From positions 1-64,000 of the forward strand of contig NZ_BATA01000004.1 in the NCBI RefSeq assembly GCF_000474235.1: a stretch of 64,000 bases of DNA. The letters run 5' to 3'. Both the position numbers and the translations under genes were made by a program. Positions 29,901 to 38,183 of the stretch are shown here, in pieces. The notes beneath the pieces were generated by a model. It was not told where the DNA came from, did no database searches, and was given only the letters and a program-made list of their open reading frames with translations. The number at the start of each line of letters is the position of its first letter. The first letter of the stretch is position 1. Origin of the DNA: Halarchaeum acidiphilum MH1-52-1. GTDB taxonomy: Archaea; Halobacteriota; Halobacteria; Halobacteriales; Halobacteriaceae.

Positions 29901-30433
29901 AGATCTGCGAGCGCCTCGCCGAGAAACGACGCGCGAGGGACGCCCTGCCCGCTGCGAGAGCGTGTATCGAGCGCTACTTCGAGCTGGACGTCGCCGACTA
30001 CGAGCTCGTGGACAGCGAGCGCGCGTTCGAACTCGACGTCGACGGTCACGACGTCGTCGGGTTCATCGACGCCGTCTATCGGACGCCCGAGGGCGAACTG
30101 GTCGTGGTCGACTACAAGGCGACCACGCGACGCCGGGACGTCGAGCGCGACAAGCAGCTCCCGATCTACCTCTTGGCGTGCCGGGAGATCTACGACGAAC
30201 CGATTGATCGAGCGGGGTACGCCTACGTCGGCGAGATCGGCCCGGAACTCGACGCGCGGACGTTCAGTGACGGGAGGCTCGCGGCCGTCCGCGACGACAT
30301 CAGCGAGACGATGGCGCGGATCGAGACGTCCGCGTTCGACGAGTACGCGAGCGGAACGCACTGTCGATGGTGTCGGCACGATGGCCTGCCGTGTGCGGCG
30401 GACGGAGTCGCCGACACCGAACCCGACACGTAG
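26982..30433 (+). CDS. UvrD/AddA-like helicase fused to PD-(D/E)XK nuclease; one base missing near 27655
   Basis: Two frames join into about 1150 residues when one base is restored near 27655. The helicase part has Walker A LAGAGTGKTFTMV, motif Ia TFTNNAADSMREK, motif II FCDEFQDTDRLQ, motif III VVGDDDQAIYEWRG, and motifs V-VI (MTVHKSKGLDFPVV; HVALTRAEDVLVL). The last ~250 residues are a second PD-(D/E)XK nuclease: YTSLDRYEECPREHYLDH, then VVDYKATTRRRD and CRWCRHDGLPC (Fe-S cysteines). That is the AddA architecture. With the two preceding genes it makes a complete AddAB-like machine for resecting DNA ends. Confidence 0.85.
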
Positions 30434-30501
30434 CACGAGAATACGTATTGCGGGAACTGGGAGACGGTTCCGCGATCACTCGACGTGTCACTCGTCCAGA
30501 G

Positions 30502-30517
30502 CGGAAACGACTATACC
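30502..30517 (+). promoter_or_regulatory. BRE/TATA promoter before the Mrr-like gene
   Basis: CGGAAAC followed by GACTATAC. The TATA centre is about 31 bases before ATG 30545, which fits a leaderless start and argues for that ATG over the GTG at 30485. Confidence 0.45.
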
Positions 30518-30544
30518 TTAGCACGGGAACAACTCGGGAAGCCG

Positions 30545-31909
30545 ATGCCAGTCTTAGACGAGCTTTCGGGGTTCGAGTTCGAGGACGTGATGGAGGACGT
30601 CTTCCGGAACCTCGGTTACGAGAACGTCCACCAGGCCGCCCGCACTGCCGACGAGGGCCGCGACGTCCTCATGGAGGAGGTCGTGGACGGCGAACGCCGC
30701 GGGATCGTCGTCGAGTGCAAGCACACCGACTCTGTCGGCCGACCCGTCGTGCAGAAGCTCCACTCCGCGGTCGCCACCTACGACTTCGACGGCCCGAAGC
30801 GCGGCATCGTCGCCACGACCGGGCGGTTCACACAGCCGGCCCGCGAGTACGCCGAACGCCTCCGCGAGAACGACGACCCGTACCCCATCGATCTGATCGA
30901 CGGGCAGGACCTGCGCGAACTCGCCGACGAGATCGGCCTCGACCTCTACAACGGCCGCATCGAGATCCTCTGCGACGATACCCTCCGCCCGTACGATCCC
31001 GCGACGTCGCTCGACGCACCGGTCGCCGCAGCAATGCGCGATATCGAGAACCTTGACGCCGGGGATGTCTCGGATCCGTACGCGCAGGTGACGTTCCGGC
31101 CGACCGTGCTCGTCACGGCGGAGACGGACGCGACCTTCGAGACGTCCGTCGGCGTCGTCCACCGCGTGCACGAGCGCGACCGTCTCGCCGTGCGGGCCGA
31201 ACGCGGTACTCCCGCGCCGCTCTCCACGCCGGTCGGCGAGCTCGTCACGAACAACCGGCACGCGACCGTCGAGTTGGACGAGGCGCCGTTCGGCGAGGTC
31301 TTCGACGAGATGGAGACGCGGCGCTTCGGCGAGACCCAGACCGAGTACAAGGAGTGGGCGATAGAGCGCCTCCGCGAGCACCACACGAGCACCGTCTCCT
31401 ACACGGGCGGCAATAACGTCACGTACGAGAAGACCTGCGAGCCGAACCGCTCGGACGTCACCGTCCACGCCGTGGAGGCCGTCTACCTCCCGGAAATCCG
31501 CCAAACGACCGAGCTCGGCGAGTACGCCTACCCGCTGGAGTACTACGCGGCCGGGCCGTCGCGCGTGACGACGGAAGACGGTATCCACGCCTGCGTGCAC
31601 TGCGAAACGAGCGGCGACGGCGAGACGTACACGTACTGCGCGAACTGCGGGAGCATCAACTGCGTTGAGCACGTCCGAACCGAGCGCTTAGAGGGCACAC
31701 CTGTCTGTACGGGCTGTGCGGTTACGGAGCGGTTCATGCTCTCGACGAAGTACTTCTACGACGAGGCAAATCGAGACGCGTTCCGCGAGGAGTACGACGC
31801 GTTGCCGTTCTACGAGAAGTTCATGGAGAACGTCCCGCTCGCGGCCGGCGTGGTGCTCGGTGTGCTCGTACTTGTCGTCGGATCGCTCTTCGCAGTAGGA
31901 GTCCTGTAA
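30545..31909 (+). CDS. Mrr-family restriction endonuclease with zinc ribbon and C-terminal membrane anchor
   Basis: 454 residues. The N-terminal ~130 residues are an Mrr-cat PD-(D/E)XK domain: FEFEDVMEDVFRNLGYENV, then DEGRDVLM, then VVECKHTD (Glu-x-Lys) and the QKLHSAVATY helix. A middle beta-rich region is unassigned. A zinc-ribbon pair (CVHCET ... CANCG, then C...CTGC) lies around residues 360-400. The protein ends with one hydrophobic helix (LAAGVVLGVLVLVVGSLFAV), so the nuclease is probably tethered to the membrane. It follows the AddAB-like trio after 111 bases with its own promoter. It could act as a type IV restriction enzyme on incoming DNA at the cell surface; that role is inference. 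Confidence 0.85.
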   Translation: MPVLDELSGFEFEDVMEDVFRNLGYENVHQAARTADEGRDVLMEEVVDGERRGIVVECKHTDSVGRPVVQKLHSAVATYDFDGPKRGIVATTGRFTQPAREYAERLRENDDPYPIDLIDGQDLRELADEIGLDLYNGRIEILCDDTLRPYDPATSLDAPVAAAMRDIENLDAGDVSDPYAQVTFRPTVLVTAETDATFETSVGVVHRVHERDRLAVRAERGTPAPLSTPVGELVTNNRHATVELDEAPFGEVFDEMETRRFGETQTEYKEWAIERLREHHTSTVSYTGGNNVTYEKTCEPNRSDVTVHAVEAVYLPEIRQTTELGEYAYPLEYYAAGPSRVTTEDGIHACVHCETSGDGETYTYCANCGSINCVEHVRTERLEGTPVCTGCAVTERFMLSTKYFYDEANRDAFREEYDALPFYEKFMENVPLAAGVVLGVLVLVVGSLFAVGVL

Positions 31910-32378
31910 TTACTATCCCCTTCGGGGAATTCTCGCCCTTTAGCGCGGGGAAGCTTTGTTGAACTCCTATCGTTCCAATATTTGTCTCGCTGGAATAGCC
32001 GTTAGGTAGGTGTGCAAACCGACCTTTTGCTCTGCGCTCGCTGTGCTCGCTCGGCAAAAGCTCGACCAAAAGCACTCCTCGCTCCAGCCGCGGCGCAAAG
32101 CGCCGCGTTAGTCGCTCGTCGGCCTCGCCTTCGGCGAGTGAATCGGCGACCTTCCGGGTCCTGACGGACCGCTCGGTCACCGAACGCTCGTCACCTGAAT
32201 CGTTCAATAGCTCTGCTTCATCAAACGTGCAGTCACTCTGCGAGTCAGATGCGCTTTATCTCCGCCCACAGTGGGACGAAAAACTCACGCTACCGTTCTT
32301 TGAGACCGGCATCTAGCCATGACAGAGCGAGTGCCTACTGAGGCGGAAAGTTAACTGTAACCACATTAAACAACAGAT
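31910..32378. other. Intergenic stretch with hairpins and a MITE-like end
   Basis: About 470 bases. It begins with a small hairpin TCCCCTTCGGGGA (31917-31929), a possible terminator for the Mrr-like gene. The sequence at 31952-31969 (AGCTTTGTTGAACTCC) resembles the inverted ends of the element at 6357-6483, and a degenerate inverted counterpart lies at 32202-32212. In between are short G+C-rich palindromes (CTCGCTGTGCTCGCTCGG; GCGCAAAGCGCCGCG; CGCCTTCGGCGAG), typical of haloarchaeal insertion remnants. No gene is seen. Confidence 0.4.
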
Positions 32379-33202
32379 GTGGCGAGTTTGATTCACCTGT
32401 TCGGCGCGTCTCACTTGGATCGGTATTCAAGCATCCAAGAGGAGGTCGAAGACCGGGTCACTGAAACTGATGCAGAGGCAATCTGTATCGAAGCGCCAGA
32501 GCAACGGATACAGGTCAAATACTGGCTACTCGCACTCCTCCGACTACCATTGGTCATTACGGGGTTCGCAATGGTTGGATTTCCCCAACTTGCAATACTC
32601 GCCCTCTTCGCTCGCAGTGTATTTCCGGGAGAAGTCCGCGCTGCGCGAGAAGTTCATGCCAATCAAGGGATTTCACTCCACAAGGTTGACCCGCATTTCC
32701 AACGGTACTTCTCAACGGGAGGTTTCTGGTTCATTATTGTTAACTGGGTTATTCTGATCGGCATAGCCGTTGTCTTCTCACCGATCCAGGTGGCGATGAT
32801 TTGCGTCCTCGCAAACATCGCGTATTGGTGTCTGCGAGGAATTGGCCAAATCTCAGAGCGGCTCGCAGTGATCATTGCAATCCCCGCTTGTATCCTTATT
32901 TATCATGCACTCTTCCAGATCACTTCGATCCTGCTCGTACTCGTCGTGTTCATTCTCGGGGTTGCTGCCCTTGTTATTGCAGCCAAGCTCACAGATGAGG
33001 AACGCACTGACGAAATGATCTCACGAACGCAGACTGCCATCGCAGATAACGAGTACGAGAACGTCCTCTATGTCATGGGGAAGGGGCGCATCTCGACCTC
33101 CGGGATCGCATTACTGACTTGGGTGACATCGAGCTTGGGTCGGTATGGCTCAAAGATCGTTCTGAGAGTGGCGAACTCGAACAGCCCACCCCTAGCGAGT
33201 GA
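32379..33202 (+). CDS. TraB-like integral membrane protein; one base missing near 33117
   Basis: Starts at GTG 32379. The N-terminal part (LIHLFGASHLDRYSSIQEEV, then ICIEAPE) resembles the TraB/Tiki metal-site fold. At least five hydrophobic segments follow (around residues 50-70, 115-135, 140-160, 170-200). As given, the frame runs to 33341 with an unlikely tail. Restoring one base near 33117 gives a sensible acidic ending (LLDLGDIELGSVWLKDRSES...) and a stop at 33200-33202, about 274 residues. The function is unknown. It is AT-richer than the core genes. The TraB assignment is tentative. Confidence 0.55.
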
Positions 33203-33368
33203 CACTCTACTGTACTATCCTCAAGATTCTCGCTCCCCGGGCAGTCCAATGATTTACCGCCGATTCCTGTTGACCAGCGGGCGTCATAGACCGCTTCACA
33301 AGGAATTATTTTCGCTGGTACCACAACGGAACCGGTCGTGAAGTTGGGGTGCGGGTGAAACGGACGCG

Positions 33369-33452
33369 CTACAATTTCATCAAACCATAGATCGCTGCGA
33401 TGATCAAGATGACCGAAACGAGAACGGTCTCAATCAATTGGGTGCCGTGCAT
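33369..33452 (-). CDS. 27-residue single-span membrane peptide
   Basis: A small frame on the minus strand: a short polar start (MHGTQLIE), one hydrophobic helix (TVLVSVILIIAAIYGLM), then Lys-Leu. It lies in the gap between two genes and has a TATA-like box at the right distance for a leaderless message (see 33474-33488). Its size and form fit known haloarchaeal micro-membrane proteins. It could also be chance; no partner gene is evident. Confidence 0.4.
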   Translation of the reverse strand: MHGTQLIETVLVSVILIIAAIYGLMKL

Positions 33453-33473
33453 CGTATAACCACATCGGTTGAC

Positions 33474-33488
33474 CCAAAGTATTATCCA
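33474..33488 (-). promoter_or_regulatory. TATA-like promoter for the small membrane peptide
   Basis: On the minus strand GATAATAC is centred about 28 bases before ATG 33452. It sits just upstream of the divergent winged-helix gene (ATG 33499), so that regulator could also act here. Confidence 0.35.
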
Positions 33489-33498
33489 CGGTAGTAGG

Positions 33499-34632
33499 AT
33501 GTCACTAGATGAGACGATGAGTGAGGTGCCTGCCGCGGCGAACGACGGCCCGTTCGAGGAACAGCGGCAGATCTACGAGCTCCTCTCGCAGGAGACGCGC
33601 CACCTCTCCCTCCAGTTCGTCCTCGGTCATCCGGACCACCTCGCGTCGCTCGACGAGCTGGCGTACCTGATCCCGAAGAACAAAGCCGCGATCCGGGATC
33701 AGTTGGAGGTCCTCATCGACAGCGACATCGTCGAGTGCTACCGGCACCCGTCGAACGAGGACGCACGCGACCTCCCGTCGCAGTTCTACGGCCTCACCGA
33801 GCACGGCGTCGACGTCCTCTACGAGTACAACTATCTCCGCGGGCTCCCGGTCGCTCGGGCGCTCTACGAGAACACGCGGCTCTCGGAGAAAGCGCAGCGA
33901 CACCGCGACGCGCCGCGTCCGGAACTCCCCGACGCCGTCGCGGACGCGCTCTCGATAGAGGACACTGAGAGTGTTGACTTCGGCCGTGTAGAGACGTACA
34001 TTCGGGAGCGCAAGGACAACACCCACAGCGTCGACGATCAGATCGCAGTGGCGGAAGCGTTCTCCGAGGCCGGAATTGGCCCGGACCACGAGGGGATCAA
34101 GCGAAGCGAGATGCTCGACGTCCGCGATATCGAGCTGTCGTACCAGCCCAGAACGGTCTTGGACCACCTCGTCGATATCGGGATTCTCAGTCAGACCGCG
34201 CCATCAGGGCCCGACGTTTTTGCGATCAGCGAGCGTCGGGACCAGATCGTCAACGGACACGTGACTGAAGAGGCGGAAGAGAACGTCGAAGCGCTGATCG
34301 CGCACATCGACGACGAGCTACAACCGATGACCCTGTCCGAAGATGCGGCCGAGTTCGATGGGGTCGAGTCCGGTATGTCCGCTCCGTCCGTCGCTTTAGC
34401 TGACGGCGCTGGACGCACCGTTCGCAGTATTCTCGCCGCCGAGTTCGATGTGGAGCCGGAACAGGTCACCGGTCATCTCCAGTCGGGCGACCCAGTTGAT
34501 CGACTCAACACGGCCGTCGAAGCGATTGAGTCGTCCGAGGAGGTCACGAAATCGGAAGACTACGGACAGATCGTCTTCGTCCGGCCGGCCTATCGATACC
34601 AGCTAACCGACCGGACGATGTCGATGCTGTAA
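33499..34632 (+). CDS. Winged-helix (ArsR-like) transcriptional regulator
   Basis: 377 residues from ATG 33499 (an in-frame GTG/TTG upstream is less likely). The N-terminal ~110 residues form a winged helix: QRQIYELLSQETRHLSLQFV, LDELAYLIPKNKAAIRDQLE (recognition helix) and the FYGLTEHGVDVLYEYNYL wing. A second helix-turn-helix-like stretch around residues 200-240 (SYQPRTVLDHLVDIGILS) suggests two DNA-binding units. This long type is frequent on haloarchaeal plasmids and islands. The target is unknown. Confidence 0.75.
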   Translation: MSLDETMSEVPAAANDGPFEEQRQIYELLSQETRHLSLQFVLGHPDHLASLDELAYLIPKNKAAIRDQLEVLIDSDIVECYRHPSNEDARDLPSQFYGLTEHGVDVLYEYNYLRGLPVARALYENTRLSEKAQRHRDAPRPELPDAVADALSIEDTESVDFGRVETYIRERKDNTHSVDDQIAVAEAFSEAGIGPDHEGIKRSEMLDVRDIELSYQPRTVLDHLVDIGILSQTAPSGPDVFAISERRDQIVNGHVTEEAEENVEALIAHIDDELQPMTLSEDAAEFDGVESGMSAPSVALADGAGRTVRSILAAEFDVEPEQVTGHLQSGDPVDRLNTAVEAIESSEEVTKSEDYGQIVFVRPAYRYQLTDRTMSML

Positions 34633-34651
34633 GCGGCCGGGTCGCGCCGTC

Positions 34652-35371
34652 TCAGAGGAACTCGGTGGTCTGCGGACCGTTCGTGATGTGGACTTCGAAG
34701 GGCTGCGTGCTCGGGTCGTCCTGCGTGACGAGGTGCCAGTAGGTCTCGGCCATCCGGTCGGGGTCGAGGAACGTCTCGGGGTCGCGCTCCGGGGAGCGCT
34801 CCTGCGCGCCGGAGCCGCCGATCTGGCCGTCGATCACGACGTGCGCGACGTGGACTCCCTCGCCGCCGTACTCTTGGGCGAGGTCCATCGCCATGCCGCG
34901 CGCCGCGAACTTCGCCGCCGTGAACCCGATAGCGCCGCCGCGTGAGCGGACCGCGGACGTCGCGCCCGTGAAGATGACCGTTCCGCCCTCGTCGTCGAGC
35001 ATGTCGCCGACGGCCTCCTGCGAGCAGACGAACGCCCCGCGCCCGTTCACCTCCCAGGCGCGCTCGAACTCCTCGACGCTACTGTCCATCAGTCCCGTCC
35101 ACGACGCCGCGCTCGCGTGATTCACGAGTACGTCCACGGGACCGAACTCCTCGCGGACGGTCTCGAACCCCTCGCGGATCGCCTCCGCGTCCGTGAGATC
35201 GACCGTGACCGCCAGCCCCTCCCCGGGGTCGGGCAGGTCGTCAGCGAGGTCCTCGATGTACGCCGTCGAGCGCGCGAACAGCGCGACCCGACACCCCTCC
35301 GCGGCGAACTTTCGGGCGAGCGACGCACCCAGTCCGGGACCGACACCGGCGACGACGGCGGTTCGCGTCAT
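34652..35371 (-). CDS. SDR-family oxidoreductase-like protein lacking the catalytic Tyr
   Basis: 239 residues with the Rossmann nucleotide motif GVGPGLGASLARKFA and the NHASAASW segment. At the place of the usual Tyr-x3-Lys it has GFTAAKFAARG, so Tyr is replaced by Phe while the Lys is kept. The C-terminal HVAHVVIDGQIGG is characteristic of a subgroup of SDRs that share this change. Nucleotide binding is likely; classical dehydrogenase chemistry is doubtful. GC-rich codon use like the core chromosome. Confidence 0.8.
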   Translation of the reverse strand: MTRTAVVAGVGPGLGASLARKFAAEGCRVALFARSTAYIEDLADDLPDPGEGLAVTVDLTDAEAIREGFETVREEFGPVDVLVNHASAASWTGLMDSSVEEFERAWEVNGRGAFVCSQEAVGDMLDDEGGTVIFTGATSAVRSRGGAIGFTAAKFAARGMAMDLAQEYGGEGVHVAHVVIDGQIGGSGAQERSPERDPETFLDPDRMAETYWHLVTQDDPSTQPFEVHITNGPQTTEFL

Positions 35372-35425
35372 GGCTCCGCGTTCGGCGGCCGGTCCGAAAG
35401 GCGTTTGGACGCCGGCGACCCGCGC

Positions 35426-36361
35426 TCAGAGCGATTCGAGCGCTCGGATACCGTCGGGCGCGCGCCCCGCGTCCGTCCACGCGCCGTCCGCGGATCGCCT
35501 GACGAGCCGTCCCTCGTTCGTCCCGGCGTAGACGGACTCGCCGTCGTGCGTCCACGCGAGTACGACCTCCTCCGGGCCACCGGGGTAGGAGACGTCCGCG
35601 AACGACTCGCCTCGGTCGGTCGATTCGAGGAGGACACCGTCCGCGCCGGTCTCGCCGCGCCACGACCCCGGCGGGTCGCGGGCGGCCGCCGCGTAGAGAC
35701 GCCCGCCGACGAGCGCGGCCTCCCGGAAGTAGCGATGGTCGAAGTCGGTGTCGAGGCGCGTCCACGACCGCCCGGCGTCCGCGGTGCGGTAGAGGCCGCC
35801 GCCGCAGGACGCGACGTACTCCTCCGGGCCGATGACGAGGACGTGGTGGACGTCGTCCTGGAGGCCGTCGCGGCGCTCCGTCCACGTCTCGCCGCGGTCG
35901 TCGCTGACGTGGACACCGCCGACCTCGACGCCCGCGATCATGCGGTCGGGCCGATCCGGATGCACGCCGAGACTCCGGACGTGCGCTTCGTTCCGGTGAC
36001 GCGGCGTGTGCCAGTCGTCCCGCGTCGGGAGGTCTTGGAACCCGTCCAGCTCGCGCCACGTCTCGCCCAGGTCGGTCGAGACGTAGAGATGCGCGGGGTG
36101 CGTGCCCGCGTAGAGCCGCTCCCCGTCCGGGCTAGCGACGACCGAATACACTTCCGCGCGGGGGACGTCGAGGTCCGCCCACGTGTCGCCGCCGTCGCGC
36201 GAACGATAGAGTCCCGACGTCGTCGCGGCGAACACGCCCGCGACGCCGTCGAACGTCCGCACGCGCAGCGAATCTCCGCTGTCGAGCACCTGCTCGGCGT
36301 CGGTCCCGTCATCGTCCGCGAATCGATACACCCCGTCTCGCGTCCCGGCGATGATCGCCAT
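35426..36361 (-). CDS. BNR/VPS10-type beta-propeller protein
   Basis: 311 residues from ATG 36361. Repeated Asp-box motifs (SRDGGDTW, STDLGETW, SDDRGETW, TADAGRSW, STDRGESF) each end a four-stranded blade, so this is a six- or seven-bladed propeller of the sialidase/Vps10/photosystem-assembly fold. There is no signal peptide, so it probably acts in the cytoplasm. The function cannot be told from sequence. It lies 54 bases upstream of, and on the same strand as, the SDR gene, so they may form one transcript. Confidence 0.8.
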   Translation of the reverse strand: MAIIAGTRDGVYRFADDDGTDAEQVLDSGDSLRVRTFDGVAGVFAATTSGLYRSRDGGDTWADLDVPRAEVYSVVASPDGERLYAGTHPAHLYVSTDLGETWRELDGFQDLPTRDDWHTPRHRNEAHVRSLGVHPDRPDRMIAGVEVGGVHVSDDRGETWTERRDGLQDDVHHVLVIGPEEYVASCGGGLYRTADAGRSWTRLDTDFDHRYFREAALVGGRLYAAAARDPPGSWRGETGADGVLLESTDRGESFADVSYPGGPEEVVLAWTHDGESVYAGTNEGRLVRRSADGAWTDAGRAPDGIRALESL

Positions 36362-36683
36362 GGCGGGGGTACGCTCGCGTCTCACTTGACTCTCGGGCGT
36401 GGTGGCCGGCCGCCGGGCGCGCGTGAACGGTGTCTCGACGCGGTCGTCAGCCCTTTTTGACGCTCTTCGACACCCGCGTTCCTCGCTCACGTCCAGCGGT
36501 TACGAAGATATCGTCGCGGTGTACGCGGTCAGTGGGGGCACGGCACCGCCGAGCCCCGGTGACTCCGAGCGAGAACCGAGGGGATACGCCTGGATCGCCG
36601 CTGGTACCGGCCTGAATGCGGGATGAGAAGCGACGCGCGGCGAGGGTTGAAAAGGGGGTGGTTCATGAAACCGGATCAGACCG
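36362..36683. other. Intergenic stretch without recognisable gene
   Basis: About 320 bases between the beta-propeller start and the broken methylase-like frame. Short high-GC frames on both strands lack protein character. An AT-richer patch near 36500-36515 may hold promoter elements. Nothing else is seen. Confidence 0.4.
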
Positions 36684-37064
36684 ATGTCGAGTACCCCACG
36701 GACGCTCACGCGGCCACGCGGCGACACGTACGACTCCGCCGCCACGCCGACGATACTCAGCGCACACGACACCGCGACCGAATCTACCGGTCGGCAGAAC
36801 ACGTCGTCGCAATCGGGCACGGGTTCGCCTGCGGAGCCGGCACTGCGGACGGACGTCGTCACCGAGTCCCTCTGCGAGCGCCTCACGGCCGCCGCGACGA
36901 AACTCGAAGCAACGCTCGGCGGGACGGTGCCGGAGAGCCTCGGAGACGCGGCTATGGAGTGGTGCGAACTCCACGGGCTCGATACGACGACGCTCTCGGA
37001 CCACCTGCCGCGGCTCGCGCGCCACGCCGTCCTCACCGTCTTCCTCAAGGCTCGACGGGTCGGA
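36684..37064 (+). pseudogene. N-terminal fragment of a possible methylase-type protein, cut at a junction
   Basis: The frame from ATG 36684 has a disordered start and then about 65 convincing residues (TESLCERLTAAATKLEATLG ... LPRLARHAVLTVFLKA). I recall this as similar to the beginning of large haloarchaeal N6-DNA-methylase/restriction proteins, but the family call is uncertain. At about 37060 the similarity stops and the strand becomes the antisense of the integrase gene; the frame then runs on to a chance stop at 37280. Together with the integrase fragment this marks a deletion joining two convergent genes. Confidence 0.45.
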
Positions 37065-37707
37065 GGCCCGCGTCGAGACTCGTCCAGACGAGCGACGGGA
37101 TCTTCCAGCCGTTCGCCCGCTCCCAGTCGGCGGGGACGACCTCCGATTTGGGCTTCTCGAAGCGCTGGGCGAGGTACTGCTTCCAGCGGTCGCGCTCGGC
37201 CGGCGCGAGGTTGTTGTACTTCGGGATCGCGCCGTACTCCAAGGAGGCTTCGCGAACTTTCCCGCGTTCCTCGCGGGTGAGGTAGTCGCGGGGGTTCGTA
37301 CTGGAGTCCGGGGAGAAGGTGATCTCTGGGTCCCACTCGCCGAGGCCGTGTTCGTGGTGTCGCCACTTGTACAGCATCTTGATCGACTTCTGGCAGTTAC
37401 GCTTGTGGGTGGCGCTGACGTCGCGCTTTGCGAGGTGCGTCATCCACGCGTCGGCGTGCTCGTGGGTGACGTTGGCGGTGTAGCCGCCTTCTTCCTCCCA
37501 GACGAACCGGTAGAAGCGGTCCATGCGGTAGCAGCGCGGCTCGACGGTGCCCTCGGCGTAGCCGGTGGCCGTGTCCGGGTCCTTACCGAAGGTGAGGAGC
37601 CACTCGATGCAGGATTCGCGTTCGGCCTCGTAGTCGAGTCGTTGGCGCGGGTTGAGGAACTCGTCGGCGGGTTGGGTGACGAGCGGGAACTCGTCGAGGT
37701 CGCTCAT
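37045..37707 (-). pseudogene. Truncated tyrosine recombinase (integrase) next to tRNA-Glu
   Basis: 220 residues. The N-terminal SAM-like core-binding domain is complete (CIEWLLTFGKDPDTATGYAEG ... YRMDRFYRFVWEEEGG) and the catalytic domain begins, reaching SLDAGLRPVEP, which contains the first active-site Arg. The remaining His, Arg and Tyr motifs are missing because the reading frame ends at the 37060 junction. It must be inactive. It reads away from the tRNA gene 188 bases upstream, the arrangement expected for an element integrated into the tRNA 3' end, so the element lay to the left. Confidence 0.85.
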
Positions 37708-37784
37708 CGATCCCGCCTCCGTCGGGGGGTTTCCCCGGTTTTGGTGAGTCCTTCGAACCGGATTGGTGCGACAAACGGCCTAAT

Positions 37785-37883
37785 CGCAAGACGGCGTCGG
37801 GATGGCCGAGTCCTTCTGACTTTGTTGCCCTGGAGCAATGGTGATCACACACATTGTTCACAGACCAAAACCGCAAGACGGCG
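37785..37883. repeat. Direct repeat CGCAAGACGGCG between integrase and tRNA
   Basis: Two identical 12-bp copies, 37785-37796 and 37872-37883. A 15-bp sequence including the second copy (37868-37882) also occurs at 6448-6462 in the left part of the island. Possible integrase arm sites. Confidence 0.35.
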
Positions 37884-37895
37884 GAAGGAAAGGAG

Positions 37896-37970
37896 TGCTC
37901 CGGCAGGGATTCGAACCCTGGTCCTTGCCGTGAGAGGGCAAGATGATTGGCCGGACTACACCACCAGAGC
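37896..37970 (-). tRNA. tRNA-Glu (anticodon CTC)
   Basis: Read on the minus strand, the gene folds as a cloverleaf. The acceptor stem GCTCTGG/CCGGAGC has discriminator A. The anticodon stem CTTGCC/GGCAAG encloses the loop CTCTCAC, giving anticodon CTC. The T arm is AGGGTTCGAATCCCT. The 3' end faces the integrase fragment. No CCA is encoded. tRNA 3' ends are common integration sites, and this one separates the AT-richer accessory region from the GC-rich core. Confidence 0.92.
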
Positions 37971-38183
37971 ACGGTGGTCCAACGCACCTCGCGTGCGTCT
38001 CCATTCATTCAGAAGGGTTGGATGTATAAAAACTCGTTGAACCGATCCCGTATTGGGAGACGCCATCACGCAACGATCGGGGACCACCGGGGGCCGACGC
38101 GCCGTCGGTCTGATGGTCGTCGGACAGTGCGGCGACGCCACGGACGACCGACGCGTTATGGTCGCGCGCCTCGTACGCGGGGT

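Noticed and set aside
37045-37707. SSV-type integrase split by integration (IntN half)
   Set aside because: In that type the gene is cut at the attachment site inside the tRNA copy. Here the N-terminus lies near the tRNA and the break is far from it, joined to an unrelated gene.
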